This document shows, in pieces, positions 7,565 to 14,700 of a DNA stretch of 24,032 bases. The notes under the pieces are model-generated. The model searched no databases. It was not told the DNA's origin and saw only the letters and a program-made list of their open reading frames with translations. A program made the position numbers and the translations under genes. Positions within the stretch are counted from its first letter, which is position 1. Every line of letters starts with the position of its first letter. This DNA comes from JAZNGX01 sp045576675 (GTDB lineage: Bacteria; Bacillota; Clostridia; Monoglobales; Firm-18). The stretch is from positions 1 to 24,032 of the forward strand of contig JAZNGX010000035.1 in assembly GCA_045576675.1 (NCBI GenBank), given 5' to 3'.

Positions 7565-7934
7565 CTATTGTTTTTTGTATATTTTGAATAAATATTACAA
7601 AAAAAATTAGGTGTTATCACAATCATTATATTCAAAAATATATAAAATGTGATATTTATGTTCAATTTTACTATAATCCATTTTTTACTTTGTTTCCCTT
7701 TTTCTTTACTATAAAATAAAACAAAACAACTATAGATATATAAAACCATAGATTATATGACTTTTGTTTTAAAACCTAATACAGAAGTAAGGTTTTATAG
7801 AAAATAATTGACTGTAGTATTTCGGGTCCATATTGGGACGTGACATGTGAGTAGAACTGCTAACCAATATTTTAAGGAACGCAGCACTATTCAGAATGTA
7901 AAATACCGCCCACTATCGGCTGGCTTACTGTGTA
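7542..7934. other. Gene-free stretch with two folded segments
   Basis: No convincing gene is visible. The part from 7565 to 7766 is plain AT-rich sequence. An inverted repeat TTTTAAAACCT...AGGTTTTATAG (7767-7799) may terminate transcription from the Arc-like gene. The part from 7826 to 7927 is clearly less AT-rich than its surroundings and contains GTCC-ATATT-GGGAC and ATTGG...CCAAT pairings. It could be the 3' untranslated part of the Arc-like gene transcript, a small RNA, or a decayed gene; no frame on either strand is open throughout. Confidence 0.5.
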
Positions 7935-8144
7935 CTAATTATCTACTGTGCGATTATCCGTTTCGTTTTTGATCCGTAAATCTATAGATTTTTTAATAAA
8001 GCCATTAACAGTTTCATTCAGTTCTAAAGATATATCTTTGATTTCTTGATACTTTTCTTTAGTCACATCTAACGGGATACGTTTAAGTTTTTCTTTGGCG
8101 TATTTTATATCATATTCTGCTTTTTTATCTTTATCAACAGCCAT
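7935..8144 (-). CDS. Small Arc/CopG-like DNA-binding protein
   Basis: A 69-residue protein. Residues about 22-60 fit a ribbon-helix-helix fold: a short strand RIPLDVTKEKYQEIK followed by two helices (SLELNETVNGFIKKSIDLRIK), with the typical turn between them. Such proteins act as dimeric repressors or as antitoxins; no partner toxin gene is adjacent, so a repressor is more likely. The start at 8144 is chosen because AAGGGGTG lies 5-6 nt upstream; the six-residue longer version lacks a site. Immediately upstream is a tandem 9-bp repeat that could be its operator and that also lies in the promoter of the divergent small RNA. Confidence 0.7.
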   Translation of the reverse strand: MAVDKDKKAEYDIKYAKEKLKRIPLDVTKEKYQEIKDISLELNETVNGFIKKSIDLRIKNETDNRTVDN

Positions 8145-8155
8145 AAAATCACCCC

Positions 8156-8184
8156 TTGACAACTTATGTTAATTATGTTAATAT
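8156..8184 (+). promoter_or_regulatory. Promoter of antitoxin-like RNA A, with tandem operator repeats
   Basis: TTGACA (8156-8161) and TAATAT (8179-8184) are spaced by 17 bp and point toward the small RNA at about 8191-8275. The spacer and -10 are occupied by a perfect tandem repeat of TTATGTTAA (8164-8172 and 8173-8181). Two adjacent identical half sites are typical of ribbon-helix-helix repressors, and such a protein is encoded divergently 20 bp away (link inferred). Confidence 0.65.
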
Positions 8185-8190
8185 AAAGAT

Positions 8191-8275
8191 AACAAAGGAA
8201 CGGTTTTGACGTTCCGCAATAAGTCGCTTTATTTTAAAAGTCGCTCATTTGGCAGAATGGGCGACTATTTTTTTA
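8191..8275 (+). ncRNA. Antitoxin-like small RNA A
   Basis: Predicted transcript of about 85 nt from the promoter at 8156-8184 to the terminator at 8239-8274. It starts with a hairpin GGAACG...CGTTCC (about 8199-8217), carries AGTCGC twice (8222-8227 and 8239-8244), and ends overlapping the last codon of the opposite-strand 22-residue peptide gene. AGTCGC and GGAAC are complementary to GCGACT and GTTCC in the 5' leader of the peptide mRNA. This resembles the convergent, direct-repeat arrangement of Fst/RNA II type I systems. The transcript is inferred from sequence only. Confidence 0.6.
8239..8274 (+). terminator. Terminator of antitoxin-like RNA A
   Basis: AGTCGCTCAT (8239-8248) pairs with ATGGGCGACT (8257-8266), ten pairs with one G-U, followed by A and seven U residues (8268-8274). 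Confidence 0.9.
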
Positions 8276-8333
8276 TGTTCTTTATAATTTCTAACACTAC
8301 AATAAGTAATATTAATCCAACTATATCGTTCAT
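8265..8333 (-). CDS. 22-residue hydrophobic peptide, type I toxin-like (module A)
   Basis: A short ORF of 22 codons reading MNDIVGLILLIVVLEIIKN and ending Ile-Lys-Lys: one short hydrophobic segment with charged ends, as in membrane-acting type I toxins. It has an excellent ribosome binding site, AAAGGGGTG, 7 nt before the ATG. That site is predicted to be masked by an upstream pairing segment in the leader (ACACCTC with GGGGTGT), a hallmark of type I toxin mRNAs. Its stop codon lies inside the terminator of the convergent small RNA. The leader also carries GGCGACT and GTTCC elements complementary to that RNA. A second module with the same layout is at 19378-19654. Toxicity is inferred, not shown. 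Confidence 0.6.
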   Translation of the reverse strand: MNDIVGLILLIVVLEIIKNIKK

Positions 8334-8392
8334 AAACAACACCCCTTTCTTCGAGGTGTCGGAACAGTCGCCACCGTCCCAATGCTACAATT
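8334..8392 (-). promoter_or_regulatory. Leader of toxin-like mRNA A with masked ribosome binding site
   Basis: On the minus strand a TATAAT box (complement at about 8390-8395) starts a leader in which ACACCTC pairs with GGGGTGT across a short loop, sequestering the ribosome binding site. Further upstream, GGCGACTGTTCCG is complementary to AGTCGCC and CGGAAC elements downstream of the peptide gene, allowing a 5'-3' clamp. The -35 is weak and overlaps the region of the first palindrome (8414-8427). Confidence 0.5.
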
Positions 8393-8413
8393 ATATAATA
8401 TCACATATGCAAA

Positions 8414-8495
8414 ACTATGTACATAGTATATTTTCACAAACAATGTACGTAGTTTTTGTATAACTTTACTGTTGTGTTTCGACTACGTACGTAGT
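8414..8495. promoter_or_regulatory. Three related 14-bp palindromic operators
   Basis: Three copies of a palindrome of consensus ACTAYGTACRTAGT: ACTATGTACATAGT (8414-8427, perfect), ACAATGTACGTAGT (8440-8453, imperfect) and ACTACGTACGTAGT (8482-8495, perfect). Centres are 26 and 42 bp apart. The first lies just upstream of the toxin-like mRNA promoter, the third between the -35 and -10 of the plus-strand operon. Such a set is typical of a dimeric repressor controlling divergent promoters, as in phage and ICE switches; the repressor is not identified. Confidence 0.75.
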
Positions 8496-8500
8496 ATAAT
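8472..8500 (+). promoter_or_regulatory. Promoter of the plus-strand accessory operon
   Basis: TTGTGT (8472-8477) and consensus TATAAT (8495-8500) are spaced by 17 bp, and the spacer is filled by the palindrome at 8482-8495. A small leader hairpin, GGTTG/CAACC (8515-8530), follows. Confidence 0.7.
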
Positions 8501-8564
8501 ATACTCATAGTCAAGGTTGCAACGACAACCGACTAAATAATTTATTTAAGGAGTGTGTCAAATT

Positions 8565-8840
8565 ATGACAGCCAAAAACATTGAATTAAAATGCAAGGAG
8601 TTAAAAGAGTTGGTTCGTATGTCTGAACAGCTCAACGCAGAAATTGAAAGTATCAAAGATGAACTTAAAGCAGAAATGCTTGCAAGAAACACAGATGAGA
8701 TTATAACGAATGAATATAAAATCCGTTATACAGCTGTTACAAGTAACCGCTTTGATACAACATCATTTAAAGAAAAGTATAATGATTTGTATAATCAGTT
8801 TGTAAAAACTACAACATCAAAACGTTTCAGCGTAGCATAA
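8565..8840 (+). CDS. Conserved small phage/ICE-type protein, function unknown
   Basis: A 91-residue protein. Residues 1-45 form a charged helix, probably a coiled coil (KELVRMSEQLNAEIESIKDE). The C-terminal half, YKIRYTAVTSNRFDTTSFKE, then DLYNQFVKTTTSKRFSVA, follows a pattern familiar from small hypothetical proteins of clostridial phages and integrative elements. No enzymatic motif is visible. The ATG at 8565 is preferred over the GTG at 8553, because the AAGGAG site lies too close to the latter. First gene of the operon behind the palindrome-containing promoter. Confidence 0.75.
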   Translation: MTAKNIELKCKELKELVRMSEQLNAEIESIKDELKAEMLARNTDEIITNEYKIRYTAVTSNRFDTTSFKEKYNDLYNQFVKTTTSKRFSVA

Positions 8841-8847
8841 ATGAAAA

Positions 8848-8941
8848 GCCCTTACAAGAGCGGCAACTCTTATATAAGGGCAACGTAACAACCCAAACTC
8901 GAATGGAGCGGTTACATTTATATTATACCGCTAACCGCTCC
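8848..8941 (+). repeat. Two large intercistronic hairpins
   Basis: GCCCTTA...TAAGGGC (8848-8854 with 8875-8881), with inner AGAG/CTCT, is followed by the perfect 10-bp stem GGAGCGGTTA (8905-8914) with TAACCGCTCC (8932-8941). No U-tract follows either, so they are more likely mRNA processing, stability or protein-binding structures than terminators. They fill most of the 131-bp gap between two operon genes. Confidence 0.7.
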
Positions 8942-8971
8942 AAATGTCAAATTTAAAGGAGTGTTAATATA

Positions 8972-9355
8972 ATGAATAATTTAATAGACAAAAAATATGG
9001 AAATATTATTGGAAAGCTGTGTTACAAGGACATTGTAACAGACAGCATAATTACTTTTTTCATACCGATAGAATACAAAGAAATTAACATTGATTTATTA
9101 AAGGTGATTATTGACCAAGCAAAAAAGATAAATATATATGATGTTGATTTTGAACACTTGGCATTAAACCTTCGTATTGATATTTACAAAGATGCAGAGC
9201 CGCGAATCGAAACTGAGTTACAGGTATTGCTTAATGATAGGGACGATTTTATAGACGACAACCATATTGTTGACACATGGCAGGAGCTGTTTATTTCAAT
9301 TGATATTTCAGAAGAAATGCTAAAAGATATTATTTTCAATTGTATAACAGCATAA
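8972..9355 (+). CDS. Hypothetical protein of the accessory operon
   Basis: A 127-residue acidic protein with a good ribosome binding site (AAAGGAGTG, 7-8 nt before ATG). It shows alternating strands and helices (YGNIIGKLCYKDIVTDSIIT, then IDIYKDAEPRIETELQVLL) and no membrane segment, signal or recognisable motif. The family is not recognised. Its position between the conserved small protein and the J-domain gene suggests it belongs to the same mobile-element module. Confidence 0.7.
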   Translation: MNNLIDKKYGNIIGKLCYKDIVTDSIITFFIPIEYKEINIDLLKVIIDQAKKINIYDVDFEHLALNLRIDIYKDAEPRIETELQVLLNDRDDFIDDNHIVDTWQELFISIDISEEMLKDIIFNCITA

Positions 9356-9360
9356 TTACA

Positions 9361-9378
9361 GGGCGGTGAAATCCGCCC
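9361..9378 (+). repeat. Intercistronic hairpin GGGCGG/CCGCCC
   Basis: A perfect 6-bp G/C-only stem (9361-9366 with 9373-9378) lies directly after the stop codon of the upstream gene and before the J-domain gene. The motif GGGCGGTGA recurs in the hairpin at 9904-9922. Confidence 0.7.
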
Positions 9379-9404
9379 AATATATTAATGAAAGGATGCT
9401 AATT

Positions 9405-9896
9405 ATGAAATGGTTTAAAAATCCTAAAACCGCAGAGGAATTAAAAAAGCAATACAAACAGCTTGCGGTGAAATATCACCCCGACCTCGGCGGTAGTACA
9501 AAAGATATGCAAGAAATTAATGACGAGTATGACATATTATTTGCACGGTTAAAAGATATACATACAACAGCAGACGGCGAAACATACACAGCAAGAGAAG
9601 AGTCAAGAGAAACGCCGGACGAGTTCAAAGACATTATCAATGCAATTATCAAGCTTGACGGTATTCAAATTGAGCTGTGCGGTTCATGGATATGGCTGAC
9701 CGGAAATACATTCCCACACAGGGAAATATTGAAGCATTTAAACTTCCGCTTTAGCAAATCCAAAACAGCTTGGTATTTTCATACTGAAGGATACCGTAAG
9801 AACAATAACAAAAAGTTTACGCTTGATGAAATTCGTGACTTGTACGGCTCGGAAATGATTACAACTAAACCGCAGCTGAAACTTGAAATTGTATAA
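9405..9896 (+). CDS. J-domain protein
   Basis: A 163-residue protein with an N-terminal J-domain-like segment: EELKKQYKQLAVKYHPDLGG with the essential HPD at residues 25-27, followed by MQEINDEYDILFARLK as helix III. J-domains recruit and stimulate DnaK-type Hsp70 ATPases. It lacks the Gly/Phe region and zinc fingers of true DnaJ. The C-terminal 90 residues (IINAIIKLDGIQIELCGSWI, then FPHREILKHLNFRFS and TAWYFHTEGYRK) form a separate globular domain seen in J-proteins of Firmicutes phages and integrative elements. ATG at 9405 is chosen for AAAGGATG 6-8 nt upstream. It could redirect host Hsp70 for element replication or transfer (inference). Confidence 0.85.
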   Translation: MKWFKNPKTAEELKKQYKQLAVKYHPDLGGSTKDMQEINDEYDILFARLKDIHTTADGETYTAREESRETPDEFKDIINAIIKLDGIQIELCGSWIWLTGNTFPHREILKHLNFRFSKSKTAWYFHTEGYRKNNNKKFTLDEIRDLYGSEMITTKPQLKLEIV

Positions 9897-9904
9897 TTTA
9901 TGTG

Positions 9905-9922
9905 GGCGGTGACAGTACCGCC
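9905..9922 (+). repeat. Intercistronic hairpin GGCGGT/ACCGCC
   Basis: A perfect 6-bp stem (9905-9910 with 9917-9922) sits just downstream of the J-domain gene. It is very similar in sequence and position to the hairpin at 9361-9378. Confidence 0.7.
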
Positions 9923-9949
9923 TTAATATCAAAGAAAGAGGTATATAAT

Positions 9950-10177
9950 ATGAATAAAAATATGGTCCGATTAAAGTTTAAAAGGAAAGCACAGTATTTG
10001 TGTGTGTTGATATTAGGAATATTAACCATAAATATCGCAGTTAGTTTGTGTAAATACCCAGAAAAATATATCACTACTTGGAAATATCAATTGCAAAATG
10101 ATATAAAGCAAGGAAATCAAGTTGCTATTGACTATTACAACAATACATATATTGCTAATGGCGTAGAACTATATTAA
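9950..10177 (+). CDS. Small single-pass membrane protein
   Basis: A 75-residue protein with a basic N-terminus (MNKNMVRLKFKRKAQ), one transmembrane helix at about residues 17-36 (YLCVLILGILTINIAVSLC) and a hydrophilic tail of about 40 residues predicted to lie outside the cytoplasm. AAAGAGG lies about 8 nt before the ATG. No family is recognised. It could be a membrane anchor or, less likely, an uncleaved secreted peptide. Confidence 0.65.
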   Translation: MNKNMVRLKFKRKAQYLCVLILGILTINIAVSLCKYPEKYITTWKYQLQNDIKQGNQVAIDYYNNTYIANGVELY

Positions 10178-10210
10178 ATACCATGTTAATTGAAAGCGAG
10201 TAAAAAATTT

Positions 10211-10657
10211 ATGAATATGAATATAGAAATTTTGGATTACATAACAACTATTCAACAGAAACACGATACAGTAAATCGGTTACTGTCTATATTGGCAAAT
10301 AAGTATTTCAATAACGAGCCAAGCAGCAGAGAAGATATGTTATTATTTGCTAAAGACTATAATGATATGAGCGAATTAATTACCGCAGTCTTGGACTATA
10401 ATAACACAGTTAAAGATATATTGAGTGAGTTGGAAAAATTGATACAGAATACCAAAGTATTTCCGATAGTTATGGAGAGTTTACAGGCTACAAAGACATT
10501 AGTTACAGATGCTCTGCAAGAATACTGTTATATCAACGATGCAGAATGTTATGCCAAATATAATTTTAAACGAATTTCTGCAACGCTTGAAGCGGTAAGA
10601 ACACTAAATGCTGATGCCATAAGAATATTGGAATCAGACGTAATAAATATTGAATAA
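10211..10657 (+). CDS. Hypothetical helical protein of the accessory operon
   Basis: A 148-residue, almost entirely helical, acidic protein (for example TTIQQKHDTVNRLLSILANK and NTVKDILSELEKLIQ). No catalytic motif, membrane segment or known domain is seen. The start is uncertain: GAAAGCGAG (10192-10200) fits the ATG at 10211, an ATG two codons later is also possible, and the frame extends upstream to a TTG at 10190 without a ribosome binding site. It ends 19 bp before the next gene, whose ribosome binding site starts right after its stop. Confidence 0.65.
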   Translation: MNMNIEILDYITTIQQKHDTVNRLLSILANKYFNNEPSSREDMLLFAKDYNDMSELITAVLDYNNTVKDILSELEKLIQNTKVFPIVMESLQATKTLVTDALQEYCYINDAECYAKYNFKRISATLEAVRTLNADAIRILESDVINIE

Positions 10658-10676
10658 TAGATTGGAGGTAAATGGA

Positions 10677-11276
10677 ATGGAAAAATTCACAAAAGAGGAT
10701 TACATAAAAGAATTAAATGCGTTCACGGAGCAGTTAAACGCAAAAGCGAAAAAACACGGCATCTTTAAATCTAAAGCTGAAGAAGAGCAAGAGAAAAAAG
10801 AAAAGGCTGACCGCTTGGAAAAAACAACAGAAACATACATAACTTATATAAGCCGGTATGATAAAGCACGAGAAATGATTGAGCAGTTAAAAGCCAATGG
10901 TTATGATCTGAAATTCTCTACTGAAATGGAGAGCAAATATACCGATGATGAATGTAATTGCTTTTTAATAGGTTGGAAGGAAATACCTAATAAAGACGTT
11001 GTTTATGAACTATATAAAGACTGTTTGACTTACAATGAAAGCAATGAGTTATATGATAAGCTCATGCAGCAGGATTTAATAGAGGAAGTAAAAATGAATA
11101 ATCAGCAAGATACAACAAACAATGCGGAGCTTATAGAATTATTGGATGCTGAAGGATATTTAACTATCTACCACGGACACGTAACAGAGGATTTGACAAA
11201 TCATAGCGCAAAACCCGTTACAATAGAGTTTCTTCGAACGCAAAACCGAACGCATTATGTAAACTTTCCCTGTTGA
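10677..11276 (+). CDS. Accessory protein with truncated ADP-ribosyltransferase-like end
   Basis: A 199-residue protein with GGAGG 8 nt before the ATG. Residues about 5-55 form a charged helix (KAKKHGIFKSKAEEEQEKKE). Residues 60-125 hold a mixed domain (AREMIEQLKANGYDLKF, then NCFLIGWKEIPNK). The end contains AEGYLTIYHGH, which resembles the first strand of ADP-ribosyltransferase-like domains found in clostridial phage and ICE proteins, where YHG is followed by about 60-80 more residues. Here the frame stops about 30 residues later, and another frame reads SFFERKTER, which could be a displaced part of such a domain. The gene may therefore be truncated at its 3' end. It is the last gene of the operon. 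Confidence 0.6.
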   Translation: MEKFTKEDYIKELNAFTEQLNAKAKKHGIFKSKAEEEQEKKEKADRLEKTTETYITYISRYDKAREMIEQLKANGYDLKFSTEMESKYTDDECNCFLIGWKEIPNKDVVYELYKDCLTYNESNELYDKLMQQDLIEEVKMNNQQDTTNNAELIELLDAEGYLTIYHGHVTEDLTNHSAKPVTIEFLRTQNRTHYVNFPC

Positions 11277-11536
11277 AAACGGCTTGATTATGCGGTTTCT
11301 GATATGTACTAAGTGTTTAATTGGCTATGTTTTTCAAAATTTAATGGTTCGACAACACTTTTGAATACAATGTATAAATGGAAGCAACTATATACTTAAA
11401 TCATTTATCAATATAATATTAAATGTTGATTTAAATACACAGGTTATACAAGATAGACTACTATTTGACCCAAAAATCGGTTAGAAATTGGTTAGAAATT
11501 TAATAAAAAAGAAAAATAAATTAAATTATAAAAAAC
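11277..11536. other. AT-rich gene-free stretch with a short tandem repeat
   Basis: No gene is visible on either strand. A tandem repeat GGTTAGAAAT occurs at 11479-11488 and 11490-11499. The rest is AT-rich sequence between the end of the accessory operon and the terminator next to the tRNA fragment. Confidence 0.5.
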
Positions 11537-11582
11537 AAAAATCCTCAAAAACCGCTTTGTTAAAAGGTTTTTGGGGATTTTT
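11537..11582. terminator. Strong bidirectional terminator, probably of the host tRNA-Thr gene
   Basis: AAAAATCCTCAAAAACC (11537-11553) pairs with GGTTTTTGGGGATTTTT (11566-11582), with one G-U, and is flanked by U-rich tracts on the minus strand. It begins one base after the CCA end of the tRNA fragment when read on the minus strand, exactly where the terminator of a tRNA gene would be. Confidence 0.85.
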
Positions 11583-11583
11583 C

Positions 11584-11628
11584 TGGAGCTGTCTAGCAGA
11601 TTCGAACTGCCGACCTCTTCCTTACCAA
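11584..11628 (-). other. Prophage attachment site: 3' half of tRNA-Thr(GGU)
   Basis: Read on the minus strand this is the 3' part of a tRNA: anticodon loop TTGGTAA (anticodon GGU, Thr), stem GGAAG, variable loop AGGTC, T-arm GGCAG-TTCGAAT-CTGCT, acceptor strand AGACAGC, U73 and CCA. The 5' half is missing: the bases that should complete the anticodon stem (11629-11633) do not pair. A 3' tRNA fragment of this kind is the expected far-end attachment site left by a tyrosine-recombinase prophage integrated in a tRNA gene. Its orientation places the prophage to the right (above 11628) and host DNA to the left. Confidence 0.8.
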
Positions 11629-11744
11629 AAAATCACACATCCCATAAAATAAGCATTTAAAGACGCATTGACTATTTTCGACCAAAAAACAAATTCACTT
11701 CTTACAAAAATTATATCAAAATTGCTTTATAACGTCAATGCAAT

Positions 11745-14700
11745 TTACTGCCTTTTCAACCAATAATAAAAGGCTTCATTTGATGCATCCCTTGCTTTAT
11801 CACGACACTTTTTAACCGCTTTGTAATAATCATTCAAAGAGCCGTATCGTCTTTTAGCAATTTTATCAAGTTCTTTTTCGTAAACGCCAATATACATATT
11901 CTGTAAAGTCTGACTTTGTTTTTCGTTAAGCTTGACTTCATAATTAATTCCAGCTTTTTTATTCTTGTAAGAAAACGTATCATCGGCAACAGGTGCATAA
12001 AGGCTGTTACAGTCATATCCATTGCTTTTCATGTCAGAATATAGCTTACGCACAACCTTTGCATACTTAAATCCACCTGCCTTATCAATACGCTCACACT
12101 GCTCAGCAGAATAATTCTTACTCAGATTAACAAGTAACTCTGCTTCGTCCTCGTCAAAACCGTTTTTGATTGCAATTCTGTAAGCATCACCCTCGTTGTA
12201 CTTTTCTGGCAATGCTGCTTTAAATCCAATGTAATCACCCGGAGCAATTTTCTTTTTCTCTGCCAGTGCAGTTTTTGCATAATGTTCCTTATATGTTTCG
12301 GACTTCTCATATCCGGTTGACATTTCAGCTCTTGCTTTCGCCCTGGAATATTCATACACATCACTGATGAGCTTTGCTTTGGTTTTAGCATCAGCATTTT
12401 TATAACCGATAGTATCTGTCAAATCACGAAGCCCCTGCATAGCTTTCTTTGAACAGCTGTCAACATACTTTTCATATTCCTTTGTATGTAAAGTGTATTT
12501 TTTGCCATCATACTCATAGCTTTCATCTGGAACACCAAACATAACATTCCCCTTTATATTGTTGTCGTCAAGCTGCTTCTGCAGATTAATAACCTCGTTG
12601 TAAACGGCTTTGTCTTTTTCAGGTACCAGGCTGTAAACCTTGCCTTCATTCATCACCCTGTAAAACATATTTGACATTTTAACCGTTTCTTTTGTCTTGC
12701 GGCGGTTCGTGATGTCACCATACACAGCCACAGGCACTTCATTTGCTTCCACACGCCTTAAATATTCCTCATTCTCGCTGTCGCTTAAAGAAGAACGACC
12801 TTCTTCATAATATTTACGTTTTTCATCAAGAGCCGAAGGTCCTCCTAAAGCTCCCTTAGTGTAATTCCAAGGTGTTTGTTCGACAGCAAATTTAAGATTA
12901 CCTTTGTTGTCATATTCACCGCCCTCTGCAACCGTCTTAATTCCTTTAATAGTTTTTAATAATTGGTTCGCGCCAACACCAACCGGCTTTGCTAAATATG
13001 TTATCGGAGCAGCTCCTGTAGCAATATCACTTATATTGCTATATATATTCCCTTCATTATTAGCAAGATTTTCAAAACCACTTTTTATTAATTCAAAGTC
13101 TGGCAATGCCGATTTAATAGGGTAACGCCCACCATAGTATGCGCCTACATATGGAATTTCACCTATTATATCATCCCTAAGATTTGTTAATCTTTGTTTA
13201 GCATCCTTTTCTGATTTTACAATTCTATCACCTTCAAAAATTGCATCAAAAATATTAGGTACAACATTTCCGGTAAGTGCTTCATAAACAGCAATAGATG
13301 CTCCAATTGGGTCAAATATTGCAGGACTGCCTATTAGTTTTTCCAAACTTTCATTAAAGAGAAATGCAGTAAGTGTATATTTTATTATTACACCCAACAA
13401 AGCCTTAGCAAATTTATCCTTATGCCCTTTTGGAAATTTGTTCTTGAGTTCTCTTGGCATATCATGCAACAAATTTGCATATTGATTGTAATTTTCAAGT
13501 TGAAAACCGGTAAAAATTTTTATCAATGGATTTCTCGCATAATATATAACAGGTTGCTCGCCTTTTGCTCTGCCGGCAATGATGCGCTTTGCATATTCAT
13601 TTGCATCTTTTAATGCGTCAGTCTCACTCATACCAGCATCAATATTCTGTATATATTTTGCCCTTAAAACAACATTTGACACTATAGTATCAACATGAAT
13701 TGCCAAATCACTTGCCATATCCAACTTATCTGACAAACTCGTAGTTATTTTTCTAATTCCTTTTCTGTTTACTAAAAAATCCGAACGCATTTTCAAGTCA
13801 TCTTTATCAAATATAAAAGACTTAAAGCCGTTAACAAAATACTTATTTGGTATATCTTTACTTGCAAGCGGTATTGGTGATAAATTTTTAACTGCACTCG
13901 TAAAACTTTTAGCAACAAGATTACCTCTTATGTTTCGATCTAAAGCAGTTGTAACGTTGTACACCCATCTGCCGAGTCCATCCTCCATCAATCTGTCATA
14001 TTTTGATTTTTTGTTTGCAATAATGTTTGTATATTCGACTAAATTGCTTACTAACCCGTTTAATTTTGAAAGTTTTCTTTTTTTAATTTCTTGTATACGG
14101 TCAACTTTATCTTCATTACTCAAATTGCTCTCATATATTTCTTGCAAAGCTTCTTTTACACCAGCATCAGAATATTTCGCCCTTAATTCTGATTCTATCG
14201 CTCTAAGTCTTTTAATATTCTCTGTTTGATAAATAACATCAGCTATACCGACAATGTATTTCTGAAAGCCTGTTACAGCATCATAAACAGTTTGTTCGCC
14301 CTTTCGTTGCATTGCGTGTCCAAACCATGTTTTGTTGGGTTTAAATGTATCTGTTCTGCCTGCGATGTCAGCAGGTAGTTCTGAAACATTAGCATCTATA
14401 CCAACAATCTCTTTTAATTTGCCAAGAAACGCGTCACTGCCGTCCTCACCAAAATGTGGGAAATAATGTTTTCTGTAAGGAATAGGGTCCTCACCATTTG
14501 CAACAAGAGTTTCATTGGCAAGCTCCCATAACTCATCATACGATTTTCGAAAAACAGTAATAGCTTTAGCGACTTTATCTGTGTTCAACCCCTTGTTATC
14601 TCTCAAAAACTCTCGTTCGCGCTTTTCGAGTTCAGAAATTTCGTTCTTTACCTCTTCTGATTTTTTCTTTACTGATTGTAATTCTTCACACCTTGTACGT

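Noticed and set aside
7537..7749. 70-codon minus-strand ORF
   Set aside because: Low-complexity AT-rich frame that overlaps the promoter of the structured RNA, with no ribosome binding site and no protein-like pattern.
8148..8190. CRISPR-like or iteron-like repeats
   Set aside because: Only two adjacent 9-bp copies, without spacers; a repressor operator is the simpler reading. No CRISPR array was seen anywhere in the window.
8206..8463. 85-codon plus-strand ORF
   Set aside because: It runs through the terminator of the small RNA, the opposite-strand toxin-like ORF and the palindromes; the RNA and operator features explain the region better.
11584..11634. Complete tRNA gene
   Set aside because: Only the 3' half from the anticodon loop on is present; the 5' acceptor strand, D-arm and 5' anticodon stem are missing.
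12122..12397. 91-codon alternative-frame ORF in the giant gene
   Set aside because: Out-of-frame shadow with an unnatural Met/Lys/Gln/Ser-rich composition and no ribosome binding site; the main frame is coding throughout.
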